A DNA stretch of 64,000 nt from Silurus meridionalis (Eukaryota > Chordata > Actinopteri > Siluriformes > Siluridae). The stretch is taken from assembly GCF_014805685.1 (NCBI RefSeq), contig NC_060887.1:35567463-35631462 (forward strand), in the 5' to 3' direction. The notes under the pieces were generated by a model that was given only the letters and a program-made list of their open reading frames with translations, made no database searches and was not told where the DNA came from. This document shows positions 38,546 to 48,630 of the stretch, piece after piece; the first letter of the stretch is position 1, and the number at the start of each line of letters is the position of its first letter. The position numbers were made by a program, and so were the translations under genes.

Positions 38546-39074
38546 CAAAGGTGAATCTTGTAAACCTTCTTCTGGCAACAGAGCAATTACAATTTCTGAA
38601 AATGAATAAACAACCAAGAAATTAATGGACACTTTTACAGTAAAAGTGTGAATCCTAGTCTCTTGCAATCAATATAAATCAAATATGCGATCAAAAAAAA
38701 AATTTGTGCTGTTAAAATTCATAGATGCCGTACAGAAGAAATCTAAGCTTGTGCATTTTCAATCACTGTAATACAAACCGTAGTTTATATAAAAATACTG
38801 AAACTGTGACTTTTGACAATCTTCTTTGTGAACAATGACAAAAGGACTATTCATTCTGATGGGAATGAGATGTTCATTGACACACAGACTTGCTTTTGAG
38901 AGATAAACTAAGGATTTTAAGAAAAGTACAGGCTTTTTCAAGAAATCCAATGTATTTATGCATTTACTGGTTTGCAAAATTTTAAGCAGGATTCGAAAAA
39001 ACACCAAAGCAGCTGAGAAAAACTGTGATATAACACTAGTCATGTACATTTAAAAGAGCCGACACAATCAAACG

Positions 39075-39163
39075 AAGAGTCGACTCCCATGTAAACGACA
39101 CATCTCCAAGAGCCAATCAAATGCGTGGGTTTATATATAGGGAGAGCAGCGCACTTGGCCCAT
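39075..39163 (+). promoter_or_regulatory. Putative TATA/CCAAT core promoter
   Basis: CCAAT is at 39113-39117 and TTATATATAG at 39131-39140. An initiation site would be expected about 30 bp downstream, near 39163. AAGAGTCGACTC at 39075-39086 repeats a 12-mer found at 37523-37534. The position, strand and downstream splice donor fit a first exon of the scramblase gene. No transcript evidence is available and chance TATA motifs are common in AT-rich DNA, so this is a candidate. Confidence 0.45.
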
Positions 39164-39347
39164 CCTGTTTCTTTTTGAAAACAGAAAAAAGAGTAATGGT
39201 GGCTTCATTTATTTAAGTTAATTTTATAAATGTAAGGGTTGTTTTTATATCGTTTCGGTTTTGTTTTTGTGTTAGACTATTAAACTGAAATGTCAGGTTG
39301 ATTGTGTTCAGTTTACTGTGCGGCTTTGGTGACGCCTAGAATAAACG
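39163..39347 (+). other. Putative 5' untranslated exon 1 of the scramblase gene
   Basis: The exon would run from the predicted start site to AATAAACG followed by a strong donor GTAAGC (39348-39353). Spliced to 43023, the frame of the scramblase ATG at 43031 is preceded by an in-frame TGA at 39299-39301 with no ATG in between, as expected for a leader. Three upstream ORFs are present: ATG at 39196 (6 codons), at 39230 (ATG-TAA) and at 39290 (3 codons). The exon is predicted from signals only; another upstream coding exon cannot be excluded because many scramblases have a proline-rich N-terminus. Confidence 0.4.
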
Positions 39348-39665
39348 GTAAGCACCTAAGATCTGTATTGGTTTGTTTAGAATAATGCAATGCATGTATA
39401 CACACATTAAATCATCTCTAATGTCCACCAGAGCCAACAATGTGCATATTTTCTCATTTATTTTTTTATTTTTTTATCACTGAATCAGCTTGGCTGTTGG
39501 TGTGAAATGATTTTCCACCTAGAGGCTGTACAATACAGTGTAAAAATAATATCGTGATATTACTGTGCTAAAAATAACCTGTTCAGGAAAAGGAGAAAAA
39601 AAAAAACTGTTTAATTCATGGAAGAGATAAAAGTTGCCTAAAAGTTTCTTTCTTGAAGGTTTATC

Positions 39666-39726
<61 letters not shown>

Positions 39727-40344
39727 CAGATGGTGGGATATCCGACCATTACCACCCATATGTGTTTCTTCCCCAAGCCAATGCTATAAAGTCTGAAGTA
39801 CACAAGTGTATAGAATGAAGTACACAAGTGTATAGAATGTTAAAAGCCTTAAACCTGTTTTCAAGATTATACACAAATCAAAGTCCATAATACCATGGTG
39901 TGTAAAGGACTACATCTGGAATGGACTGTTGAGCAGTTGGACAGGATGGTTAGGTGTCTGTAAACCTTTGGGTATTCAGTATCTTATTAAAGTGTGGTGA
40001 GGTGGGTAAATAAACAGCTTTTGTTACAATGTGGATATTAGTCACCAGGTTGTGGTTGTTGCTTTAGTACATTAAAGACCATATAAAAGTTAGTGAATCA
40101 GTATGATCAGACGTGGGTGCATGGAAGAATGAATGGATGATGGATGTTATCCCCTCCCTTACTACACAGTGTATTAAATGCATATAAGCATCGGGCAGAT
40201 AAATGTATATATAGTACAGGTACAAAGCAGCAAAGTGCAGTTTATAATCTACCAGAAGTGCAAATATTAGCAATTGTGCAAATTGACAAGTGCAGTTAAA
40301 TATGCAGATATATTATGTACAGCATGTAAATATATATGGTTTGG
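39348..40344 (+). other. Putative intron 1, first part; (TA)n at 39667-39723
   Basis: Apart from the TA array and a short direct repeat (GAAGTACACAAGTGTATAGA, twice at about 39794-39838), no feature is recognised. The GTGCAAATTGACAAGTGCAG region near 40273 resembles LINE 3' ends. Confidence 0.5.
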
Positions 40345-40662
40345 TTTGAGTAGAGTTTAAGGTTTGGCAAACATTTTTGTTTTGTGACTTCTATTGAAGT
40401 CTATCTTACACTTGGTTTGGCAGCAACATACTTTAGTTGTTTTAGGTGTCTTGCCTCCATGAGGAAGGCATAAAGTTGTTTCTGGGCAATTCCTGTCACT
40501 ATTGCCTTCACCTGCCATGGCTTATCATATTATAAGAAGGTTTTCTGACCACCTTCCTACCCAACAAACTTTTGTGTTTGTAGCTCTGGTCGGCTTCGAG
40601 AGCAATAACAAGTATGAAATCAAGAACTCGATGGGCCAGAACGTGTTCTACGCAGTGAAGGA
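40345..40662 (+). pseudogene. Partial duplicate of scramblase intron 3 and coding exon 3
   Basis: These 318 bp match 45951-46268 with about 8 mismatches by eye (about 97% identity) and a constant offset of 5606 bp. The copy keeps 239 bp of intron with its polypyrimidine tract, the AG acceptor at 40582-40583 and the first 79 bases of exon 3. Those bases encode LVGFESNNKYEIKNSMGQNV and FYAV in the right frame. It ends at GCAGTGAAGGA, where truncated Tc1 sequence begins. Because intron is included, it arose from DNA and not from mRNA. It has no donor site and lacks the rest of the exon, so it cannot replace exon 3. Confidence 0.92.
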
Positions 40663-40663
40663 C

Positions 40664-42066
40664 ACATGTACACATACATATGTGGAATTGCCCCGAAACT
40701 GTTTCACTTGTGCCAAACGTTTTGGGTATCCTTCCACAAGCTTTCTACAATAGTTTGCTGGAATTTTGGCCCACTCCTCTTGACAGAACTGGTGTAACTG
40801 GGTCAGGTTTGTAGGCCTTTTTGCTCGCACTTGCCTTTTCAGTGCCGCCCACAAATTTTCTATGGGATTGAGATCAGGGCTTTGTGATGGCCACTCTAAA
40901 ACCTTGACTTTGTTGTCCTTAAGCCACTTTGTAACTAATTTGGAGGTATGCTTGGGGTCATTGTCCATTTGGAAGACCCATTTGCGCCCAAGCTTTAACT
41001 TCCTGGCTGATGTCTTCAGATGTTGCTTTAATATATCCACATCATTTTCTTTTCTCATGATGCCATCTATTTTGTAAAGTGCACCAGTCCCTTCTGCAGC
41101 AAAGCAGCCCCCCAACATTATACTACCACCCCCATACTTGACAGTTGGGATGGTGTTCTGATGCTTCAAAGCTTCTCACTTTTTCCTCCAAATATACTGT
41201 TTATCATTATGGCCGAACAGTTTAATTTTTGTTTAGTCAGACCACAGGACATGTCTCCAGAAATTAAGATTTTTTTCCCTCATGTGCAGTTACAAACTGT
41301 AGTCTGGCTTTTTTATGGTGGTTTTGAAGTAATGGCTTTCTCCTCCCAGTGTAACCTTTCAGCTCATGGCGGTACAGTATTCGTTTTACTGTGGATAATG
41401 ACACTGTCTTACCAGTTTCAGCCAGCATCTTCACAAGATCTTTTGCTGTTGTCCTGGGGTTGATTTGCACATTTCGCAAACAAAAAACGTTCCTCTCTGG
41501 GACTCAGAATCCGTCTCCTTCCTGAGCGGTATGATGGTTGTACATTCCCATGTTTTTTTATACTTGCGTATTATTGTCTGAACGGATGAACGTGGGACCT
41601 TCAGGCATCTGGAAATTGCACCTAAGGATGAGCCATACTTGTGGAGGTCAACAATTCTTTTTCTGATGTCTTGGTGGATTTCTCTTGATTTTCCCATGAT
41701 GTCAAAGAAATAGGCTCTGTGTTTGAGGTGTGCCTTTATATGCATCCACAGGTGTGCCACCAATTAACTCAAATGGAATCATTTAACCTATCAGAGGCTT
41801 CTTAAGCTCAGAATGGAATCATCTGGAGTTTTTTTTTGTTTTAAGGCACGATAAACTTATATGTATACTTCTGACTTCGATGAAAGTGATAATAAAAATA
41901 CATAAAAATTCTCCCTCGCTCGATTCTGACATTCAACAAATGCAAAAAATATGTTTATTTATTGATTTAAAACAGAACAAGTTTACTCTGATTTAATGTA
42001 TGACAGTAAAGAAATAAAAGTTTTTGTGTTTTTTTCTGAAGTGTATGTAAATATCTGGTTTCACTG
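40664..42066 (-). mobile_element. Sleeping-Beauty-like Tc1 transposon, one end missing
   Basis: The right end shows the IR/DR layout of this Tc1 subgroup: an inner direct repeat at about 41857-41886 (TGTATACTTCTGACTTCGAT) and an outer one at about 42037-42066 ending CACTG, followed by TA. The left (3') inverted repeat is absent; transposase coding sequence runs almost straight into the duplicated scramblase exon. On the minus strand the start codon is at 41697. The pieces are broken by stops and frameshifts. Confidence 0.88.
40683..41697 (-). pseudogene. Sleeping-Beauty-like Tc1 transposase, inactivated
   Basis: The N-terminal DNA-binding part reads GKSREIHQDIRKRIVDLH, then GAISRCLKVPRSSVQTII. 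The middle part (41264-41479) reads VQINPRTTAKDLVKML. The catalytic part (40648-41169) has WVFQMDNDPKHTSK with the second Asp and PDLNPIENLW with the Glu. Around 41240 the WSDE motif reads W-S-D-stop, and frames change near 41470. The C-terminus is intact to about YPKRLAQVKQF, after which the open frame runs antisense into the duplicated exon. The protein cannot be made as one chain. Confidence 0.9.
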
Positions 42067-42242
42067 TAATCATTTAGAAGTAAAATGTAGCATATGTGTG
42101 GGGCACAATAATATGTAGAGAAATATGTGTTATGTAAATTTACAATATGAGATGTACAACAGTACAAAAGTTACACAAAGTGTATAAACAGATCTAAAGA
42201 AGTATGAAAGATAATATATTAGGAATTGGGAATGTACAATTA

Positions 42243-42480
42243 TATACATTATCTCACAAAAGTGTGTACACCCCTCACATTTTAAACTTGGATATATTTG
42301 ATAGTAGTCAGTGTGCAGCTTGTGTAGCAGTACAGATTTACTAGCTGGATAGCTGGCAATTCATCATGTTCATGTTTTTGTCTGCTTGACACGACCATAC
42401 AAAATTGTGTATCTTGTATTAGAGCATTTATAATTTAGTGCTTTGAGTACAATTCTCTCATACTGACCACTGGATGTTCA
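42243..42480 (+). mobile_element. Left end of a Tc1-like element (ACAAAAGTGTGTACAC family)
   Basis: CTCACAAAAGTGTGTACACC at about 42252, then GTGCAGCTTGTGTAGCAGTA and TTGAGTACAATTCTCTCATA, follow the same order as the copy at 22388-22760. It stops at ACTGACCACTGG with no transposase left. Confidence 0.75.
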
Positions 42481-43022
42481 ACATGACGCCTTGTGGTAAA
42501 GGCGCGCTACATGAGGGTATGAATATAGTATTTAGTGCCTAATGTATACTTTGTCTTCTGGTCATTTAGCTAAGTGCTGTTGTGATGGGATGAGATTTCA
42601 GGACGTTAGTTAACGTTGAGTAATGCTGCCATTGGACGTCATTAGTAATTGTGATTGATTGGTGCAGGATAATCGATCTCTTTAAATGAGAATGTTCTCG
42701 ATGATCAGCATAACAACTGCTCTACACAGATGGTTTGACTTGGGATGATGACAATAGTGATATAAAAAAAATTGTAAAACGTAGCAGCGTATACTTTGCC
42801 CTATACTTGCGAATGGTGCTCTTCCACACAGAGCATCTCCCCCATGCATAACACATCGAACCTTAAGGTGTATGGACTCCTGTCAGCCAAAAACATGAGT
42901 CTGAGATGATCATGGGTACAGACAAACTGAATAGTTAAAGACTGCTTCAAGAACACTTGAGATTTTCAAGATAAAGTTAATGCTAGCATTAAGTATTAAC
43001 TTTAAGAAATTTTCTTTTTCAG
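42481..43022 (+). other. Sequence upstream of scramblase coding exon 1, no other feature
   Basis: Unique sequence ending in a good polypyrimidine tract and acceptor (TTTCTTTTTCAG, 43011-43022). No additional exon with a proline-rich N-terminus was recognised. Confidence 0.5.
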
Positions 43023-43102
43023 GAGCGCACATGGAGCAAATGTACATGATGCCCAACCCTGGCCTGCCCAGTTACCCACCTGGGCTTGAGTACCTGACAC
43101 AG
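43023..43102 (+). CDS. plscr: Scramblase coding exon 1 (start codon 43031)
   Basis: The acceptor AG is at 43021-43022 and the donor GTAGGG at 43103. Residues 1-24 end in the family hallmark YPPGLEYLTQ. Three Met codons follow closely (MEQMYMM), so initiation could occur at 43031, 43040, 43046 or 43049; the first has C at -3 and G at +4, a weak context. The exon enters with one base owed by the previous exon, consistent with either a coding or an untranslated upstream exon. It leaves in phase 0. Confidence 0.85.
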
Positions 43103-43324
43103 GTAGGGTTAGGGTTAGCTACATGTGCTAATAGGATAGTTTTTCTACTGTGTTTTACTTCACTTTATGGTAATATTTTACTATGTGTGCATTTGTGTAA
43201 GTAATGTAACTTGGTAAAAAAAATGGTCATCACTCAAACAATAATTGTGTATTTTTTTGCATACTGTACACTATATTGGTGCATATGAATCTTGAATGAA
43301 GCTTTTTCTTTTTCGTGCATACAG

Positions 43325-43367
43325 GTAGATCAGCTGCTGATTAAACAGAAGGTGGAGCTCATAGAGG
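43325..43367 (+). CDS. plscr: Scramblase coding exon 2 (43 bp)
   Basis: Acceptor ACAG at 43321-43324 and donor GTAAGA at 43368. It encodes VDQLLIKQKVELIE (residues 25-38) plus one base of the next codon. This matches the family segment that follows GLEYLTQ. The preceding intron is only 222 bp. Very small exon size and phase 1 exit agree with the conserved PLSCR exon structure. Confidence 0.93.
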
Positions 43368-43751
43368 GTAAGACCAACCAGCTTTTGTAATGATTCCGTA
43401 ATACCAGTCATGAGGCTTGTTCTTGATATCTAGGTTACATTGCTACATCCCATGTGTCTATGTGAAACCTCCAGAGCCTGTTAACTTGTCAAACTAGGAC
43501 GTCTTCTCCCCTCCTCTCTCGAGCTGAGCACACAGGCTCAAATCTCAAATAAGATCCTCCATGAAAAATCCTCTGATTGTCTTTTCACACAATTTACATT
43601 TGCAGCTCTGTTTGAATCATTAGTATTAGGCCATTTATGATGTGTATTGTGGATTTACAAAGTGATCTATAAGTTTTTCATTTAATTTGTTATTTTTTAT
43701 TTTTCATGTATTCATTTATTTATGCTAATGAGATTTTATTTGTATAAATGT

Positions 43752-43755
<4 letters not shown>

Positions 43756-43789
<34 letters not shown>

Positions 43790-43856
43790 AATGTCTGTAT
43801 GTATGTATGTATATATCTAAATATACACACTAAGCATGGTTTCTAAAACTGATGTG
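43756..43856. repeat. (TG)n and TATG repeats in intron 3
   Basis: (TG)n at about 43756-43782 is followed by TATGTATG units up to about 43812. Confidence 0.9.
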
Positions 43857-44357
43857 TACCGTAATGTCCAGACTATAAAGCGCACCCATATATAAGCCGC
43901 ACCCACTGAATTTTACAAATATTTTTAACATAAATAAGCCACACCTGTCTATAAGCCGCAGGTGTCTACACTAATGAACTTTACACAGGCTTTAATGAAA
44001 GACACGTTACACACAGTGTAACGGGTGAAATATGTTGCGCTTATTTTATGAGCAGAGCGGTATTTTGGGAATAGCCTGCCACTGCATTTTCCGGTATTAC
44101 TGCATGTGTTCAAGACAAGGATTATGTCCTTATTATTTTCTGATGCTCATTACTAAGTTTCTTTGAATAACCCGTAACGCTGTTGCCAAGAAAAATAAAA
44201 AAGCACGAGTTTTGGAAACCTGTCTGTGCTTATATGATTTCTGTTGCAACTGGAGAAAAACCCAGGAAAAATTCATAAATAAGCCGCTTTGTTGTTTAAT
44301 CCGCGGTGTTCAAAACGTGGGAAAAAAGTAGCGGTTTATAGTCTGAAAAATACGGTA
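43857..44357. mobile_element. 501-bp MITE in scramblase intron 3
   Basis: The ends are imperfect inverted repeats of about 27 bp. TACCGTAATGTCCAGACTAT is at the left and, on the other strand, TACCGTATTTTTCAGACTAT at the right, each followed by AA and GC-rich sequence (GCGCACCC, CCGCTAC). Internal AAGCCGCACCCACTG and TAATCCGCGG motifs are typical of a widespread fish family. If the target is TA, the element proper is CCGTAA...TACGG. No coding capacity. Confidence 0.85.
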
Positions 44358-45950
44358 CTTCATAATGACACTCATCTGATTTGAGATTTATCTATATGAC
44401 ATGACGCTGAAGTGGACGAAGCTTTATATATGAAAACTTTGAGATGATACAGTGGTCCTGGGTGGACAGAAAAGTCGAATATGAAAATTGGTTTTATTGG
44501 ACAAATTAGTGTTTAATCCTGATTCTAGTTTTCACTTAATCACAAATAATTATGTAGTTTAATCCTATGCTTATACATAGAATGTCATCTTGTCTGGGTT
44601 TTAAAATATTCGGTGATTCAGGAGTTAAAAAATAAGACCAGTACAATAGATCTAAATGATAGACAGAGGCTTTAAAAATGTTATCAGACATATACAGCAG
44701 CACAGTCAATCTACGGACAATTAATCAGGTATTACTAAGTGGGTGCAGCTGAAGGTAAAGCTGAGGAACTGTGATAAGACACTGTGCTGCTATGTAAGAA
44801 GTGCTCTTTATTATAAACAGTTGCATACTCTTCTGTCTTCCCAGAGCTTATGACCTGCTCTAAGCTGACATAAAGGAAGTCTAAGAGGCTTTTCATTTAT
44901 GGCTAGGTATCTGGATTTCAAAGCAAGTATGGTCAGAATATGGCCATAAAGAGGTTTAAAATAAAAAATTATAATTGTAATTAATTGACTTAATATAGGA
45001 TCTCACCATTTTAACATGGCATATGATTATTTTAATATTTTATTTCATTATGGCAACTTTAATATATAACGCCACACAAACGATCAGTAGTTCATTGAAT
45101 ATTATACCACAACACTAAATTCCTGAATTAGAAGGTGCTCATTTTCTGTAACAGCAGCTCAGACAGAAGTTCAGGCCATGCCATGAACAATTGGTGTATT
45201 TTATTTAGCTTTAGCTTTTATTTTGTATTTTATTCACAATTTCTATAGTAATGAATCATATGCAGAAATTGTACAACTGATGCTCCCACATTGCCTAAAA
45301 GGCTAACATGGATTATTATTATTTTTTTTTTTTTCTTTTCAGTCTTTCTCAGGGTTTCTTCTTCCTACCATCTATACAACTCAAATTGAATTAACGATAA
45401 ATATTGAAGTTTTGTTAAACAAATTACAGGTCATAACTTTTTATATGGTCAAGTCTTATGTAAGGAATGATGGTCATTTAAAAAGAAATTGTAATTAAAA
45501 GAATATTACTGTGGTATGAGAAATAAACCCCTTTAAGCCATGCTGTTATGAAAAATCTCTTCTTGGTGGTAACAGTGATGGTGGCTTTAAAAAGAATGAC
45601 AATTATTTATAAAATAATACTACCTACTGTCTCATTAATGGAGTATCCCCATTGAGATTGCATACAAGAGCAAGGCAGTAAGAGTCTGATCCAAAACAAA
45701 TATAATTAGACTTCTAAACATGAAAAGTCTAAAAGTTTGTTTCGGGGCCAGAAAAAAGTAACAAACCTAAAAGAAGAAACTAGCCAGATTCATTACATAG
45801 CCAGATCCATGGCGATATAATAAGTTACAGTTTTTGTTTGCACAGGTTTCTCAAATTATGGGAATTTTTTCATTTTTTTTCTCCTGGTAAATGAATATGC
45901 TGCACCTGAATATACAGCATGCCATTTTATTAGTTATGGTCTCGTTTTCT

Positions 45951-46189
45951 TTTGAGTAGAGTTTAAGGTTTGGCAAACATTTTTGTTCCGTGACTTCTGT
46001 TGAAGTCTATCTTACACTTGGTTTGGCAGCAACATACTTTAGTTGTTTTAGGTGTCTTGCCTCCATGAGGAAGGCATAAAGTTGTTTCTGGGCAATTCCT
46101 GTCACTATTGCCTTCACCTGCCATGGTTTATCATATTATAAGAAGGTTTTCTGACCACCTTCCTACCCAACAAACTTTTGTGCCTGTAG
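45951..46189 (+). other. Intron 3 segment that was duplicated to 40345
   Basis: Donor copy of the 318-bp duplication (45951-46268). The duplication boundary at 45951 lies in ordinary intron sequence (TTTTCTTTTGAG) with no obvious mobile-element end. Confidence 0.85.
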
Positions 46190-46410
46190 CTCTGGTCGGC
46201 TTCGAGAGTAATAACAAGTATGAAATCAAGAACTCGATGGGCCAGAACGTGTTCTACGCAGTGGAGGAAAACGACTGCCTAACGAGGCAGTGCTGTGGCC
46301 CTCTGCGCTCCTTCAACATCCGCATCCTGGATAACTTCGGCCAGGAAGTGATCACGGTCGGCCGTCCCCTCAAGTGCATGTCCTGCTTCTTCCCGTGCTG
46401 TCTGCAGGAG
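46190..46410 (+). CDS. plscr: Scramblase coding exon 3
   Basis: The acceptor is GTAG (46186-46189) and the donor GTGAGT (46411). It encodes residues 39-112, beginning ALVGFESNNKYEIKNS, with FNIRILDNFGQEVITV and ending CCLQE. Cysteines at 68, 73, 74, 101, 104, 108 and 109 form two clusters; in human PLSCR1 the second region (a run of Cys) is palmitoylated. Here the cluster reads CMSCFFPCC, so it is sparser but keeps four Cys. The first 79 bases are duplicated at 40584-40662. Confidence 0.95.
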
Positions 46411-46449
46411 GTGAGTGCTCTAAGCACACGAGTTTTCTAACACCCTTGT

Positions 46450-46540
46450 GACTGATTTAGCACAAAGCTCGACAAGCACACGCCGAAATCTAGTGGAACA
46501 TCTTCCCAGAAGAGTGAAAGTTATTATAACTGCCATTGGA
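46450..46540 (-). mobile_element. Fragment of the ACTATATGGACAAAAG MITE family
   Basis: AAATCTAGTGGAACATCTTC and CCAGAAGAGTG are the reverse complement of a segment in the element at 53412-53892 (GGGAAGACGTTCCACTAGAT). Confidence 0.65.
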
Positions 46541-46550
46541 GAATAAATGT

Positions 46551-46800
46551 CAAATCAAATCAAATTTTATTTGTCACATACACATACATACAGGGTACGA
46601 CATGCAGTGAAATGCTTTGTACGACGGTTCGGCATGAGGGAATAGGATGGGGAGAATAAAACAAAGAAAAAGAAGGCAGATAAATAAAGTATAAAACTAT
46701 ATAAAATATAAGAATGTACAAAGATATATATGAGAAAAAAAGGTGTATATACAAAATATGCTTATGGCAGTAAACAGTAAATCATTAGTAAAAAAAATGT
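46551..46800 (-). mobile_element. L2-type LINE 3' end in intron 4
   Basis: CAAATCAAATTTTATTTGTC, then ACGACATGCAGTGAAATGCT, match in reverse the tail at 24918-24982. Only untranslated sequence remains. Confidence 0.75.
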
Positions 46801-46809
46801 AAAATAAGG

Positions 46810-48105
46810 ATTTTAAGAAGTGCATATAAATCTAATAGTCAATTGTCCAAAAACCTTTTTGAATATAATTTGTATTATTTTTTTTTTTATCATTTATAGC
46901 ATCAAGTTAACGATGCATCGATAAAAAAAAATGTGAATCTGATACAACATGGCATTTGTATCAGGATGAATTATTTTTAACATATTTACATCAGTAAAAA
47001 ATTATTTATTTATATATAATTATTAGTAGATGCTAATAATTAATGGATAAAGTATAAATTATTATTTAGAAAGTGACCAGTAATGTGTGACGAGAATATG
47101 TAGATAGATTTCTCCTCGCTAAGCTGTTTCTCGAGCGTGTTCTCTCAGCATCGCTGCTGCTACGTGAATGACGTATCACTATTGAGACCGAGGCGTGTCC
47201 TGAGAGTCACATAGACTACAGATTTACATGGCAGAGGTAGAGCTGTAACTTCCTGGACACAGAACAGGAAAAGATCGTCTGTTTAGAAGTCAGAAGCCAC
47301 ATAAGTGAATTGATTTGCTGACTGTCTGAACCAAAGAAATAAAAGTGAACTGTCTGTACAATATTGAATTGCTTAACATCGTATTTTTTGCATTGCAGCG
47401 TATTGCATTGTGTTGAATCAAACTGAAATCAGAAATCACTGCATCGAAATGGGGAAAATCGTATTGCATCGGTAGCTGCGTCATTTGTATCTTTAATGTA
47501 TCGTATGGTTGGCTACGCATGTGAGATTGTGATTTATGGGATACATATCCCTACTAGATGCTCTATGGTTACTTTTTTTTTTCTTCTTTCATTGAATTTA
47601 ACAAGAAAAAAAACCCCAGCTTGTCATGTTACATAAAAACCAGAAAGTGGAATCTCTCTAGATCCTGGTCCTTTAGTAAATCTTAAAATATCAGTATACC
47701 TGCAAGTTTGTTTATATAAACGGCTACTGAATTCCTTTTACATAAGCATGGCTTGCAGCTGGTTTGGGGATCTACTGCAGTGTTTTGTGCTAAAACACGA
47801 CTGAACAGGAATATGATTTAGAACACAGCACTGTTCACTGAAGGATAGCGCTGTGTCAGTGAAGCGATGGCCACATTCTGAGCCAAGATCTTGTTTCATC
47901 ATCCATGATGTTTCTGTCCTGGCAGAAACCCAGGTATGGATCTGTTTTGATGTTTCCGGATTGGACCGCAGACGAACATCCGAACAATCCCAGCTCGCCC
48001 TGATATTTTGGCAGGCGGTGTTTTGTTGCTGAATGGAAATCCAGACTAAGTGGACGAGTTTCCAAGTTTTCAGAAAGTCTTGCAGTTGTGCTTTGAATTG
48101 AATGC
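46810..48105 (+). other. Rest of intron 4, no supported feature
   Basis: AT-rich and unremarkable; no named repeat, exon or regulatory signal recognised. Confidence 0.5.
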
Positions 48106-48159
48106 TGTTTTTTCTCTCTCTCGCTCTCTCTGTCTGTCTCTCTCATCTCATCTCATCAG

Positions 48160-48321
48160 CTGGAGGTTCAGTCTCCACCAGGGAACATTGTGGGGTATGT
48201 GCTCCAAGAGTGGCATCCTTTCTTTCCTAAATTCACCATCCAGAACGAGCACAGGGAGCCTGTGCTGAAGCTGCGGGGACCCTTCTGTGGCTGGAGCTGC
48301 CTTCCAGATGTCGACTTTGAG
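48160..48321 (+). CDS. plscr: Scramblase coding exon 4
   Basis: Acceptor TCATCAG at 48153-48159 and donor GTACCG at 48322. Residues 113-166: LEVQSPPGNIVGYVLQEW, then FPKFTIQNEHREPVLKLRG, ending GWSCLPDVDFE. These are beta-strand segments of the scramblase core. The polypyrimidine tract upstream is a TC-rich microsatellite (about 48110-48158), an uncommon arrangement. The cysteine pair usually near the end of this segment (CSCCGDVDFE type in mammals) is reduced to CGWSC. Confidence 0.95.
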
Positions 48322-48630
48322 GTACCGTGCTTCTGCTCAGATATCACAATAACCACACTGTCATGCACATGAGGTGCTTAAAGCCTTCAGAAATATAAAG
48401 AAAGACTTATACACACTAACAGCTTGCTAGGAAACGGGGGTCAGAGCACAGGGTCAGCCATGATACAGCAGCTCTGGAGCAGAGAGGGTTAAAGGCCTTG
48501 CTCAAGGGTGGAAACGTGGCTGTTTTGGGGCTTGAACCGCTGACCTAATGATCGGAAACTCAGAAACCAGTGGGCTGTCACTTCCCATAATTATACGAGG
48601 AAATAAGGAGTGCTACAGATTGGACAAATG

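Noticed and set aside
39170..39195. GAAAACAGAAAAAAG as an interferon-response element, since PLSCR1 is interferon-inducible in mammals.
   Set aside because: The GAAA spacing is three bases instead of two, the site lies downstream of the predicted start, and A-rich matches are common here.
42980..43204. Single-exon reading of the frame containing scramblase exon 1.
   Set aside because: Codons before 43023 and after 43102 are intron; the splice sites and family alignment define the exon.
46108..46440. A start codon at 46108 as an alternative scramblase start.
   Set aside because: It lies in intron 3 upstream of a strong acceptor, and the residues encoded there do not belong to the family.
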